From the NCBI GenBank assembly GCA_038531745.1, contig JBCBBJ010000006.1, positions 62,001 through 126,000 on the forward strand: DNA of 64,000 nucleotides, read 5' to 3'. Positions within the stretch are counted from its first letter, which is position 1; every line of letters starts with the position of its first letter. Below are positions 26,409 through 35,015 of this stretch, piece after piece. The DNA is from CALLPQ01 sp038531745 (lineage in GTDB: Bacteria > Pseudomonadota > Alphaproteobacteria > Caulobacterales > Parvularculaceae). The notes below the pieces were generated by a model that did not search any database, was not told where the DNA came from, and saw nothing but the letters and a program-made list of their open reading frames with translations. The position numbers and the translations under genes are program-made.

Positions 26409-26819
26409 TTAATCACTCAGGTGAGCCAGCTTTGCTGCGTGCGCCTCCCAATTGCGTCCATCAAAGGGTTCGATGGTGATCGTCGTGAATTGCGCGCGGT
26501 CCATACAGCGCAGGTTTAGCGAGACACCGTCAGGATTGGAACGCGGCGTATAGTACGCTTTGACACCGCAATATTGGCAAAAGGTATGGCGCGCCAACCC
26601 GGTATTAAATCGATAGGTCGTCAGTGCCGCCGGATCGCCCAACACCACAACATCGCGCTGTGGCACGATCAAATGCAAAAAACCCAACCGCGCGCAGATC
26701 GAACAATTGCATTCATGGGCCGTCACCCGATCGGGCAATTGCGCCTCAAAACGCACTCGCCCGCAATGGCACGCACCAACTTTGGGTGAGCGGGCATCGG
26801 CATGGGCGCGGTCAGTCAT
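26409..26819 (-). CDS. GFA family zinc-cysteine protein
   Basis: 136 residues. The GFA fold is shown by its cysteine pairs: ACHCGRVRF, CNCSICARLGF and FCQYCGVKAYY. Related enzymes were named for glutathione-dependent formaldehyde activation, but most members have unproven roles and bind structural zinc. I set the start at ATG 26819 because it overlaps the upstream PPOX gene's stop by eight bases (ATGACTGA), typical of translational coupling. The reading frame is open further upstream, but that part is antisense-like. Confidence 0.86.
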   Translation of the reverse strand: MTDRAHADARSPKVGACHCGRVRFEAQLPDRVTAHECNCSICARLGFLHLIVPQRDVVVLGDPAALTTYRFNTGLARHTFCQYCGVKAYYTPRSNPDGVSLNLRCMDRAQFTTITIEPFDGRNWEAHAAKLAHLSD

Positions 26820-27372
26820 CGCGACCCGTGCGCCGCAAGCCCGGCAACCCATCAATGCTTTGCCCATTGGTTTTATACCGGTGCGCCTTCCATTCATCGG
26901 CCGGTTTGGCATCAAGCCAGCGGTTGAGCTGATCCCGCTCGCCCTTAAACTCATAAAAAGGTACACCCCAGCCACAGCTATCGGCAATCCGCGTAATCTT
27001 TATACGGATCACAGCGCGCGCTTTTTCGTAGCCCGGGAAAAGCGAAAACAGATCGGGAAATTCCGGTGCATCCATGGCAATGGCCTCCCCTTTACCATAG
27101 AGGCGCAAGATATTTGCCGGCCCATCAAAGGCGCAGAACATCACGGTGATGCGACCATTCTCATTCACATGGGCATGGGTTTCGATACCAGAGCCGCCAA
27201 GATCAAGATAGGCAACCGTGGTCGGATCAATAATGGCAAAGCTGTCATAGCCTTTGGGGGAGACATTCACATGCCCATCACCAGCCAAAGGCGCGGTCGC
27301 CACAAAAAACATCTTCTGGGTCCGGATGAAGTCAATCAGCCGGTCGTCCAACTGGTCGTAGAGTTTACCCAT
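26812..27372 (-). CDS. Pyridoxamine-5'-phosphate-oxidase-family (FMN-binding) protein
   Basis: 186 residues. Split-barrel flavin-binding features include FVATAPLAGDGHVNVSPKGY at the start and VMFCAFDGPANILRLYGKGE in the middle, the pattern of general PPOX-class oxidoreductases rather than PdxH itself. A substrate cannot be given. It is translationally coupled to the GFA gene by an eight-base overlap; the pair may handle small oxidised or electrophilic compounds, which is inference. Confidence 0.85.
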   Translation of the reverse strand: MGKLYDQLDDRLIDFIRTQKMFFVATAPLAGDGHVNVSPKGYDSFAIIDPTTVAYLDLGGSGIETHAHVNENGRITVMFCAFDGPANILRLYGKGEAIAMDAPEFPDLFSLFPGYEKARAVIRIKITRIADSCGWGVPFYEFKGERDQLNRWLDAKPADEWKAHRYKTNGQSIDGLPGLRRTGRDD

Positions 27373-27674
27373 GGCATGCTCCTGCGCTAATGGCGGACAG
27401 AGTTTAGGGCGACTTTAACGGCGCAGCAATATTCGGGAAGGTCTGATTGAAAAGGAAGCCCAATTGAGGAAAGCGGGCGCCGGGCATAAGGATGTTTAAC
27501 GAACGAGGCGCCTCCCCGTGGCTTGACCACGGGGCCCATTGCGTTGCACCCGAGGCGATCCATCCTTCATCCTGCGAAGGTTCAGCGCTATGGACCCCGC
27601 GATCACGTCGCGGGGAAGCGGACTTTGTAAAAGCGTAGAAATGATCCGCTCTTCGCTCGCCGGGAACGCTTTAG
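27373..27674. other. Intergenic region with paired palindromes
   Basis: 302 bp between dxs and the PPOX gene. Most of the right part is a repeat element with two GC-rich palindromes (27511-27620). No gene or riboswitch is seen. Confidence 0.5.
27511..27620 (+). repeat. Paired-palindrome dispersed repeat, copy 1
   Basis: The left palindrome has arms CCCCGTGG and CCACGGGG (27514-27534). The right one has arms CCCCGCGA and TCGCGGGG (27595-27615). Between them lies AGGCGATCCATC. The same arms, spacing and core recur in opposite orientation at 42452-42560 and degenerate at 50056-50165. It reads as a dispersed chromosomal repeat of REP/BIME type. Confidence 0.8.
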
Positions 27675-29603
27675 CTAGCCACGTAGATTGACCACGTCAG
27701 CGGTTATCCCCAAGGCTTGCCGCACGGTTTCAACGATTTGCGGCGCGTTCAGCCGGGCCTCGTCATACATTTTTGTGGGCGAATTTTGATCCTGGAACCG
27801 GTCGGGCAATGTCATGGTACGGATCTTCAAGCCCGTATCGAGGGCCCCGACACTGGCAAGATGGTGCATCACAATCGCGCCAAATCCGCAGATTGACCCC
27901 TCCTCCACGGTGACGAGCACCTCATGGTTGCGGGCGAGACGCTCCGTCAGATCGGTATCGAGCGGTTTGGCAAAGCGCGCATCGGCAACGGTGGTAGAAA
28001 GCCCCTGCACCTCCAGAATATCTGCAGCTTTCAGCGTTTCGGCAAGCCGTCCGCCATAGGCAAGGAGCGCCACTTTTGTTCCCTCACGGACAATCCGGCC
28101 CTTACCAATCTCCAGGATGGAGCCACGCGCGGGCATATCAACGCCAACACCTTCACCGCGGGGATAGCGGAACGCGATTGGCCCCTCGTCATACTCAACC
28201 GCCGTGCGGGTCATATGCATCAGATCGGCCTCATCACCAGCGGCCATCAAAACCATATTGGGCAGGCAGCCGAGATAGGCGATATCAAACGCGCCCGCAT
28301 GGGTTTGCCCATCAGCCCCCACCAGACCGGCGCGGTCCATGGGCAACCGGACGGGCAAGTTCTGGATCGCAATATCATGGACGACCGAATCATACGCCCG
28401 CTGCAGGAACGTTGAGTAAATCGCTGCGAATGGACGCAAGCCATCGGCGGCAAGACCGGCGGCAAAAGTCACTGCATGCTGCTCGGCAATGCCCACATCA
28501 TACATGCGGTCGGGATAGACATCGGCAAACATATCAAGGCTGGTGCCCGATGGCATCGCCGCCGTGATCCCGATGATCCGCTCGTCTTCCTCCGCCTCCT
28601 GAATAAGGGTCTTGGCGAAAACTTTCTGGTAGGCCGGTGCATTTGGCGTTGGCTTGTTCATCTTGCCAGAGACAACATCAAACTTCGCCACACCGTGATA
28701 TTTGTCGGCAGCCTCTTCGGCGGGCGCGTAGCCTTTGCCTTTTTGCGTTACCACATGGACAAGCACGGGGCCGTCTTTCATATCGCGGGCGTTTTCCAAA
28801 ACGGGGATCAGATGGTCGAGATTGTGCCCATCGATGGGGCCCACATAGTAAAACCCAAGCTCCTCAAACAGCGTCCCGCCGGTGACCATGCCGCGGCCAT
28901 ATTCCTCGGCCTTGGCAAGCTGTTTATAAATCGCTTGCGGCAGGCGTTTGCCCAATTGCTTGGAGAAGGACCGAAAGCCCTGATAGACGCCGGAAGACGA
29001 GGCACGCGCCAGATAGGCGCTCATGGCGCCAACGGGCGGGGCGATGGACATGTCATTATCATTCAGGATAACGATCATCCGTGTACCGAGGTGTCCTGCA
29101 TTGTTCATGGCTTCATAAGCCATACCGGCGGACATGGAGCCGTCACCGATGACGGCAATCGCATGACTGTCTTTTTTCTGGTGATCACGCGCGCACGCAA
29201 AACCGAGCGCTGCCGAAATTGATGTTGCTGCATGGGCGGCCCCAAACGGGTCATATTCGCTTTCGGCGCGTTTGGTGAACCCGGAAAGCCCACCGCCCTG
29301 GCGTAAGGTGCGGATACGGTCGCGGCGCCCGGTGAGAATTTTGTGGGGATAGCATTGGTGGCCCACATCCCAGACAAGCTTGTCGTCGGGCGTGTTGAAC
29401 ACATAGTGGATCGCCGTCGTCAGCTCCACCACCCCAAGACCCGAGCCCAGATGGCCGCCCGTATGGGAGACCGCATCAATCATCTCGGCGCGCAACTCAT
29501 CGGCCAGTTGGCGCAAATCCGATTTGTCGAGCTGGCGCAAATCAGCGGGCCAGGTGACCTGATCAAGAAGCGGTGTTTTGGTTTCGGTGGGCGTGTCGGT
29601 CAT
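27675..29603 (-). CDS. dxs: 1-deoxy-D-xylulose-5-phosphate synthase
   Basis: 642 residues. The thiamine diphosphate site includes GDGSMSAGMAYEAMNNAG and the N-terminal GHLGSGLGVVELT motif; the transketolase-type pyrimidine domain shows GIAEQHAVTFAAGLA. Dxs condenses pyruvate and glyceraldehyde 3-phosphate, the first and flux-controlling step of the MEP isoprenoid pathway, which also feeds the carotenoid genes at 52 kb. ATG 29603 is chosen over an upstream frame start because AGGACG precedes it and the homology starts there. xseB is upstream, but ispA, often between them, is absent. Confidence 0.96.
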   Translation of the reverse strand: MTDTPTETKTPLLDQVTWPADLRQLDKSDLRQLADELRAEMIDAVSHTGGHLGSGLGVVELTTAIHYVFNTPDDKLVWDVGHQCYPHKILTGRRDRIRTLRQGGGLSGFTKRAESEYDPFGAAHAATSISAALGFACARDHQKKDSHAIAVIGDGSMSAGMAYEAMNNAGHLGTRMIVILNDNDMSIAPPVGAMSAYLARASSSGVYQGFRSFSKQLGKRLPQAIYKQLAKAEEYGRGMVTGGTLFEELGFYYVGPIDGHNLDHLIPVLENARDMKDGPVLVHVVTQKGKGYAPAEEAADKYHGVAKFDVVSGKMNKPTPNAPAYQKVFAKTLIQEAEEDERIIGITAAMPSGTSLDMFADVYPDRMYDVGIAEQHAVTFAAGLAADGLRPFAAIYSTFLQRAYDSVVHDIAIQNLPVRLPMDRAGLVGADGQTHAGAFDIAYLGCLPNMVLMAAGDEADLMHMTRTAVEYDEGPIAFRYPRGEGVGVDMPARGSILEIGKGRIVREGTKVALLAYGGRLAETLKAADILEVQGLSTTVADARFAKPLDTDLTERLARNHEVLVTVEEGSICGFGAIVMHHLASVGALDTGLKIRTMTLPDRFQDQNSPTKMYDEARLNAPQIVETVRQALGITADVVNLRG

Positions 29604-29837
29604 GGGACGTCCTGAATTATGCAACGATGGTCTATGGGCTCCTGCATGATTGTCAGGTGACAACGCTGCGCACGATGGAACAAACAAGACGCTCTTTATG
29701 ACGGGTTTTTTATGTGGTGGAAAGCCAGCGCCGCCCCTTTACCCATCACTTTTGGGGTGATTGAGCGATCGCTGTGTCTGCATTGCCCGCAGCGTGTTTT
29801 TCACCCATCAGACATTATACGGGCGATTTTCAGCGGG

Positions 29838-30080
29838 TCATTCAAAGCTGGTGGGTGCCGCAGTGACAGAGCCGCGATCATCAACAACAATCTTTTCGAT
29901 TTTTTCCTGGGCCGATTGCAACTTTGTGGCGCAATGGGCCTTGAGCGCGGCGCCGCGTTCATAGAGCGCGATGGATTCCTCCAGCTCCGCCCGCCCGCTT
30001 TCGAGCTTTTGGACAATTTCTTCCAGTTCGGCCAGCGCGGCTTCGAAGGTCATTTTCTTGATATCGGCTGGCGTTGCCAT
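29838..30080 (-). CDS. xseB: Exodeoxyribonuclease VII small subunit
   Basis: 80 residues. The family signature is complete: MTFEAALAELEEIVQKLESG then ELEESIALYERGAALKAHC. XseB binds the large subunit XseA to form exonuclease VII, a single-strand DNA exonuclease. CAGGAGAG precedes the ATG at 30080. The large subunit is not in the window. It lies upstream of dxs on the same strand with a 234-bp gap. Confidence 0.95.
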   Translation of the reverse strand: MATPADIKKMTFEAALAELEEIVQKLESGRAELEESIALYERGAALKAHCATKLQSAQEKIEKIVVDDRGSVTAAPTSFE

Positions 30081-30210
30081 GTTGGCGCTCTCCTGTGGCC
30101 TGATCTGCTTTGCGCGCTTGTCATACAGGAGGTTTCCAGATCGACGCAAACCATCTTGCCCTGTTTTCTATTGCCAGCAGGGGCCAGCGAGGGTCAGCGG
30201 GTTCTGATGT

Positions 30211-31266
30211 TTACGTGGTAATCTCGTCAATCACGGGCGTCTTATCGGTACCCGGCCGCCAGACCGGCTTTAGGATCTGACAAAGATCAGCGAAGGTTTC
30301 GGTACTGGGTGTCACCGGGACTGCAACAGCCCGCGCCGCCCGGCTATGGGCTGCGCCCACCAGTTCCGGCACCGCACCGGCAACGCTCTCGCGCTCTTTA
30401 AGGGTCATGTTACAGGCGAGCGCTATATCACACCCGGCGGCAATCGCCTTATGGGCCCGGCTCGCATAATCCCCGCCCAGCGCCTCCATCTTCAGATCAT
30501 CGGTGATCAACAACCCATCAAAACCAATCTGCCCACGGATTATATCTTTTATAATAATCGGCGAATGGGTGGCACAATGGTCAGGATCAATCCGGGCATA
30601 TGTCACATGGGCGGTCATGCCCAGAGCCGTCTGGTTGAGCGCCCGGAAAGGGGGAAAGTCTGTTTGCTGAAGGTCGTGCAACGGCGCGTCAATGACCGGC
30701 AAGGCCTTGTGACTGTCGCATAGGGCCCGGCCAAGACCCGGCAGATGTTTCATCACCGGCAAAACACCACCAGCCATGGACCCGTCAATCACCGCCTTGC
30801 CAAGGTCGGCGATCACCTCATGGTGTTTGGCGAGGGTCCGATCGCCCAGGGTTATGGTGTCAGAATCGATCTGCGGCACATCGAGGAGCGGTACGCAATT
30901 GATGGTGACCCCAACGCCGGCCACCATTCGCGCCAATAAATAGGCATTGAGCCATGCGGCTTTGCGCGCACGCGCCGGGTCAAGACGCCAAAGGGCGCCA
31001 AAAACATCCGCTGGCGGATGATCCTGCCAGTCAGCATGGCCGCTCGCGCGCATTCTCGCCACACGGCCCCCCTCCTGATCAATGAGGATCGGGGCGTCGC
31101 GCCCAACACTATCGCGCAGATCGGCGCAGAGTTTTCGCATTTGCGACGGGGACTGACAATGGCGTGCAAAAAGAATAAAGCCCCACGGGTCAGCGTCATG
31201 AAAAAAGGACCTCTCCTCACCAGTGAGGACCGGTCCCTGACTATCGAGGATAACCGCGCGCGCCAT
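30211..31266 (-). CDS. nagZ: Beta-N-acetylhexosaminidase NagZ
   Basis: 351 residues, glycoside hydrolase family 3. Key motifs are LIDQEGGRVARM, PVMKHLPGLGRA and LLITDDLKMEAL, whose Asp is the catalytic nucleophile; the DSH motif on the mobile loop follows the KHLPG block. NagZ removes N-acetylglucosamine from muropeptides during cytosolic peptidoglycan recycling. It starts 12 bases after the SPOR-domain gene and is probably cotranscribed with it, the common alphaproteobacterial arrangement. Confidence 0.93.
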   Translation of the reverse strand: MARAVILDSQGPVLTGEERSFFHDADPWGFILFARHCQSPSQMRKLCADLRDSVGRDAPILIDQEGGRVARMRASGHADWQDHPPADVFGALWRLDPARARKAAWLNAYLLARMVAGVGVTINCVPLLDVPQIDSDTITLGDRTLAKHHEVIADLGKAVIDGSMAGGVLPVMKHLPGLGRALCDSHKALPVIDAPLHDLQQTDFPPFRALNQTALGMTAHVTYARIDPDHCATHSPIIIKDIIRGQIGFDGLLITDDLKMEALGGDYASRAHKAIAAGCDIALACNMTLKERESVAGAVPELVGAAHSRAARAVAVPVTPSTETFADLCQILKPVWRPGTDKTPVIDEITT

Positions 31267-31278
31267 GGCGATGGTGGC

Positions 31279-32274
31279 CTAGCGCGCTTTGACGAGGCAA
31301 TCCTGATTGCGCGCTTTTAGCCCGTTACAAAAGGTGCCGGCTGCGTCCCGGCTATCAAAACCGGCGACCCGCAACCGGTAAAAAATGCCTTTAGAGCCAA
31401 GGTCAGCGCGCTCAATATCTTTTGACCTGCCGTCGAGATAGCCGCCAAAGCGCTGGCCGAGGCGACCCCAGAACTGGTCGGCTTCACGCTCGGACCGAAA
31501 AGCACCAACCTGTACCACGTGGGAGCCCACGGCCCCGCGCACGGTACTGCTCGTCGCCACTGGGGACGGTTGCGCAGCGGTTGACGCTGCCGGTGTGGTC
31601 ACGCCGCCGGTGGCGGCCTTGGTCACTGGTGTCACCCCGCGCGAAGGCGCTGGCGGTACGGTTACTATCGTTTCTGATGACGTAGTTGGCGGGGTTGCCT
31701 GACTGATCACGCTGGTGAGGTTTTTGCCATCGGCCGTTTCAAACCGGACACCATTGGTCGAGGGGATCGCCGATTGCGCTTTGTCCGCGATTGCCGCTGC
31801 GGCTTGCGATCCTGTTTGCGTAGCTATCTTGCCGGCTCCCGTCACGGCATCGCCGACCCGGGCACCAGCGTCTTTCGTCTCATCAATCGCTTGGGCCGCG
31901 ATGGCGGCGATGGGGTCGTCACTGTCAAGGGTCAGGGGTTCTTCGGGCGCGCTGGCAAGCACCTCGGTGCGGGCCGGGGTGCGCCCGTCGATTCGGTCAT
32001 AGACTTCGCGATTGGGTTCGGTGGCGAGGGGATCGCTGCCCCCCGCAACGGTACGTTTTACGGGCTCAGGATCAGCCGCCACATAAGGAATGTCACGCGC
32101 CGCGGCGCCCTGGCGGATGCCCTTGTTATAGGCGAGCCAAACAATGAACGAAAACGCGAGCAGCATGGCCAGAATGATAAGCAAGACAACAAACCCGGAT
32201 ACGCCGCGTTCCTCATCATCGAAATCGTCGATGTCGTCGAAATTATCGTCAAAATCGTCAATCGTACTGGTCAT
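31279..32274 (-). CDS. SPOR-domain envelope protein
   Basis: 331 residues. An acidic cytoplasmic N-terminus (DDNFDDIDDFDDEE) precedes one membrane helix (FVVLLIILAMLLAFSFIVWLA). A long Thr/Ala/Pro-rich periplasmic linker (about 70-250) leads to a C-terminal SPOR domain: HVVQVGAFRSEREADQFWGR to KGIFYRLRVAGFDSRDAA. SPOR domains bind denuded glycan strands at the division septum. It lies between dgt and nagZ. argS, usually part of this block, is missing here. Confidence 0.88.
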   Translation of the reverse strand: MTSTIDDFDDNFDDIDDFDDEERGVSGFVVLLIILAMLLAFSFIVWLAYNKGIRQGAAARDIPYVAADPEPVKRTVAGGSDPLATEPNREVYDRIDGRTPARTEVLASAPEEPLTLDSDDPIAAIAAQAIDETKDAGARVGDAVTGAGKIATQTGSQAAAAIADKAQSAIPSTNGVRFETADGKNLTSVISQATPPTTSSETIVTVPPAPSRGVTPVTKAATGGVTTPAASTAAQPSPVATSSTVRGAVGSHVVQVGAFRSEREADQFWGRLGQRFGGYLDGRSKDIERADLGSKGIFYRLRVAGFDSRDAAGTFCNGLKARNQDCLVKAR

Positions 32275-32535
32275 ATCACATCATCCTCGGTCAGTGCGGG
32301 CGTCCGCTAGGCCTACGGCGCCGCGACCAACAAAACTATCATTCGCTGTTTATCCCCCATAGCGCGCGTTTTGCCCGCGCATCAACAGGGCATCAGCCAA
32401 AAGGACCCGAATCGCTTACCCCCACAAACAATAGCACCGTGAAAGCGGTAAAAAAATGACACAGATCGCCTCCATATTTTTCAAGCTGGCGGGCTTCAAA
32501 TTTTGGCGAGGGCACCCGGGGGGTGGCGGGGGCGC

Positions 32536-33798
32536 CTACACCCGCAGGGCGGCGCCGCCAAACAAGCGGTCATGCTCGCGAATGGCAAACCGATCCGTCA
32601 TCCCGGCGATATAATCGCACACAATACGTGGCAATTTTTGCGCGTTGGTGCCGCTGTCATCTTCTTCAAAGCGCGAGTGCCATTCGGGCGGCAACGTTTC
32701 CGGCTCGCTCAAAAAGACCTCGAACAGATCTCGCACCAGTCTTTTCGCCTGCGAACGGGCGCGATTGACCTCAAAATGGCGGTACATATTTTTCATCAAA
32801 AAGGCCCGCAACGCGTTGAGCTCGCTCTTTAAGCCCGGTGAAAAATCCACCAGCGTTTTGCCGGCCCGGCGCACATCATCGGCGCAGTCTGGCCGGACCA
32901 CCGCAAGCTGCTGGCGCGTATGGCTGACCACATCATCAACCATGGTGCCAATCAGGTCGGAGACGCTTTCGGCAATTTGTACCTCGCGGGCCGCCTCGGG
33001 ATAGCGCACCATGGTTTCGCGCAGGATTGGCCCGAACAGAGGCAAGGTGAGCGCCTGGTCAAAACTGAACAGCTTGGCGCGCAGACCATCATCAATATCG
33101 TGGTTATTATAGGCAATATCATCGGCAATCGCCGCCACTTGCGCCTCCAACGACGCATGGGTGTCGAGCCATAAATCCTGCTTGCGGGAATATTCAACAA
33201 TCGCCGCGGGCAGCGGGGCGAGGCCATCGCCCACCAACGGCCCATTATGCTTCACGGCACCCTCGAGGGTTTCCCAGGTCAGATTAAGCCCATCAAACCG
33301 GGCATGTTGGCGTTCCAGCCGGGTCAGAAGCCGCAGGGTCTGGGCATTGTGGTCAAAGCCGTTATGGGCGGCCATGCAATCCTGCAGGACGTCCTCGCCG
33401 GTGTGGCCAAAGGGCGGATGGCCCAGATCATGCGCTAGCGCCACGGTTTCGGCGAGGTCCTCATCAATTTTCAAGGTGCGGGCAATCGTCCGGGCAATTT
33501 GCGCCACTTCCAGGGAATGGGTCAGGCGCGTGCGGAAATAATCGCCCTCGTGATAGATAAAAACCTGGGTTTTATGTTTGAGCCGCCGAAAGGCCGTGGA
33601 ATGGACAACCCGGTCGCGGTCGCGCTGGAACGGGGTGCGGGTGCCTGATTCCGGTTCCGCAAACAGCCGGCCCCGCGTTTGATCGGCCCGCGCCGCATAG
33701 GGCGCCAACGGGGCGGGAAAGCCCATGGGCGCAGGGTTTTGGTCCGGTGCCGGCCCCTGGGGCGCAATCGGCGTTTTTGGCACGGTGGCATCAGGCAT
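32536..33798 (-). CDS. dgt: dGTP triphosphohydrolase-like protein
   Basis: 420 residues. The HD domain is complete: THSLEVAQIARTIARTL, then VALAHDLGHPPFGHTGEDVL, with further metal ligands in the region around IADDIAYNNHDIDDG. The family hydrolyses dNTPs to nucleosides and triphosphate. ATG 33798 with GAGGGAACACGC ahead is preferred to an upstream frame extension. The divergent erpA gene begins 153 bp away, the usual erpA/dgt pairing in Alphaproteobacteria. Confidence 0.93.
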   Translation of the reverse strand: MPDATVPKTPIAPQGPAPDQNPAPMGFPAPLAPYAARADQTRGRLFAEPESGTRTPFQRDRDRVVHSTAFRRLKHKTQVFIYHEGDYFRTRLTHSLEVAQIARTIARTLKIDEDLAETVALAHDLGHPPFGHTGEDVLQDCMAAHNGFDHNAQTLRLLTRLERQHARFDGLNLTWETLEGAVKHNGPLVGDGLAPLPAAIVEYSRKQDLWLDTHASLEAQVAAIADDIAYNNHDIDDGLRAKLFSFDQALTLPLFGPILRETMVRYPEAAREVQIAESVSDLIGTMVDDVVSHTRQQLAVVRPDCADDVRRAGKTLVDFSPGLKSELNALRAFLMKNMYRHFEVNRARSQAKRLVRDLFEVFLSEPETLPPEWHSRFEEDDSGTNAQKLPRIVCDYIAGMTDRFAIREHDRLFGGAALRV

Positions 33799-33950
33799 GC
33801 GTGTTCCCTCCTCTGCGCCGGGGTCCAAAAGACGACATCATCGATGCCCCAAATCCGCCGATGGCTTCACAAGGGGCATCGGTTGCCTATATCAAGGCTT
33901 TAACAAGGTTCGGGTATTTGTCACCCATGCGGCGAGCCAAGGAGACCAGC

Positions 33951-34304
33951 GTGCCCGAAACAGCCCCAACGCCAAGTTCAGCCAAGGTGACGGTTTCTGA
34001 CCGGGCGGCCAAACGCATCGCCGCCATTCTTGAAAAAGAAGCGATGGGCGCCATGTTGCGCGTCGGCGTCGCTGGGGGCGGATGTTCCGGGTTTCAATAT
34101 ACCTTTGATATCGTCAAAGACCGCCAGGGCGATGATCTTGCCATCGAAAAAAACGGGATCACGGTGTTGATCGACCAGATGTCGCTGGAGTTCATGGACG
34201 GCGCTGAAGTTGACTTCGCCGATGAAATCATTGGCGCGGCCTTTCGCATCAACAATCCCAACGCCACCGCCAATTGCGGCTGCGGCACCAGTTTTTCGGT
34301 CTAG
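33951..34304 (+). CDS. erpA: Iron-sulphur insertion protein ErpA/IscA type
   Basis: 117 residues. The three cluster-binding cysteines are in GGGCSGFQY and NCGCGTSF near the C-terminus, diagnostic of the A-type carrier family. I chose the GTG at 33951 because AAGGAG lies nine bases upstream, inside a longer in-frame ORF; an ATG at 33927 would add eight residues. The TAG stop at 34302 is in the same frame as the following nitroreductase ORF. ErpA delivers Fe-S clusters to apoproteins. Confidence 0.9.
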   Translation: MPETAPTPSSAKVTVSDRAAKRIAAILEKEAMGAMLRVGVAGGGCSGFQYTFDIVKDRQGDDLAIEKNGITVLIDQMSLEFMDGAEVDFADEIIGAAFRINNPNATANCGCGTSFSV

Positions 34305-34316
34305 GGGCGCCGGGCG

Positions 34317-35003
34317 CTGACCCCCTCCGATGCCATCCGTGGGCGCCGGTCGGTCCGGGCTTTTACGTCGACCGCTGTTAAGCCTGATCTTTTACGGGAC
34401 GTGCTGCGCACAGCTTGCTGGGCGCCGTCGGGCGGAAATTTGCAGCCGTGGCGGATTGATGTGGTTGTGGGCGCGGCGCGCGATGGCCTCGTGGCCACGG
34501 TGAAGGCTGCCATTGCGGCCAATCCTTTCGCCAATGAGGCTGAGATTGATATCTACCCGAAGGACCTCTGGACGCCTTATCGCGAGCGGCGATATGCGGT
34601 TGGCGAAGCGCTTTATCAGTCCATTGATATTCCGCGTGAGGATAAAGCGGCGCGGCTGACGCAACTGGCCCGCAATTTTGACTTTTTTGATGCGCCGGTG
34701 GGGCTGTTCTTCTCGCTTGATCGGCGCTTTGACAAGGGCCAGTGGGCGCATCTGGGCATGGTGATGCAATCAATTGCGCTGGCGGCCCATGAGCGTGACC
34801 TTGCCACCTGCATGCAGGAAGCCTGGGCAACGCGGGCGCGCACGGTGTCCGATTACCTGTGTCTGCCCGATCGTCATCAGCTTTATTGCGGGATGGCGCT
34901 GGGCTATGAGGATAAGTCAGCACCGATCAATCAATGGCGCGCGGCGCGGGCCCCATTGGATGACCTCGTTGTGTTTCACGAACACGAATCATCCGAGACG
35001 TAA
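34317..35003 (+). CDS. Nitroreductase-family FMN protein with no canonical start codon
   Basis: 228 residues if counted from CTG 34317. The FMN-binding start RGRRSVRAF and the motif CWAPSGGNLQPW are intact and in one frame, but no ATG, GTG or TTG precedes them before the erpA stop codon; the first canonical start, GTG 34401, would remove the flavin-phosphate-binding RRSVR. Either CTG 34317 is used (AGGGG lies nine bases upstream) or the TAG of erpA is read through. The rest (HLGMVMQSIALAAHERDLAT, LYCGMALGYED) is a normal nitroreductase of the NfnB/BluB-like fold. Confidence 0.75.
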   Translation: MTPSDAIRGRRSVRAFTSTAVKPDLLRDVLRTACWAPSGGNLQPWRIDVVVGAARDGLVATVKAAIAANPFANEAEIDIYPKDLWTPYRERRYAVGEALYQSIDIPREDKAARLTQLARNFDFFDAPVGLFFSLDRRFDKGQWAHLGMVMQSIALAAHERDLATCMQEAWATRARTVSDYLCLPDRHQLYCGMALGYEDKSAPINQWRAARAPLDDLVVFHEHESSET

Positions 35004-35015
35004 GAGATAATTTTG

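Noticed and set aside
27514..27615. GC palindromes as terminators of the PPOX or dxs transcript
   Set aside because: The same palindrome pair recurs at 42.5 and 50.1 kb and lacks a T-run, so repeat-element identity explains it better.
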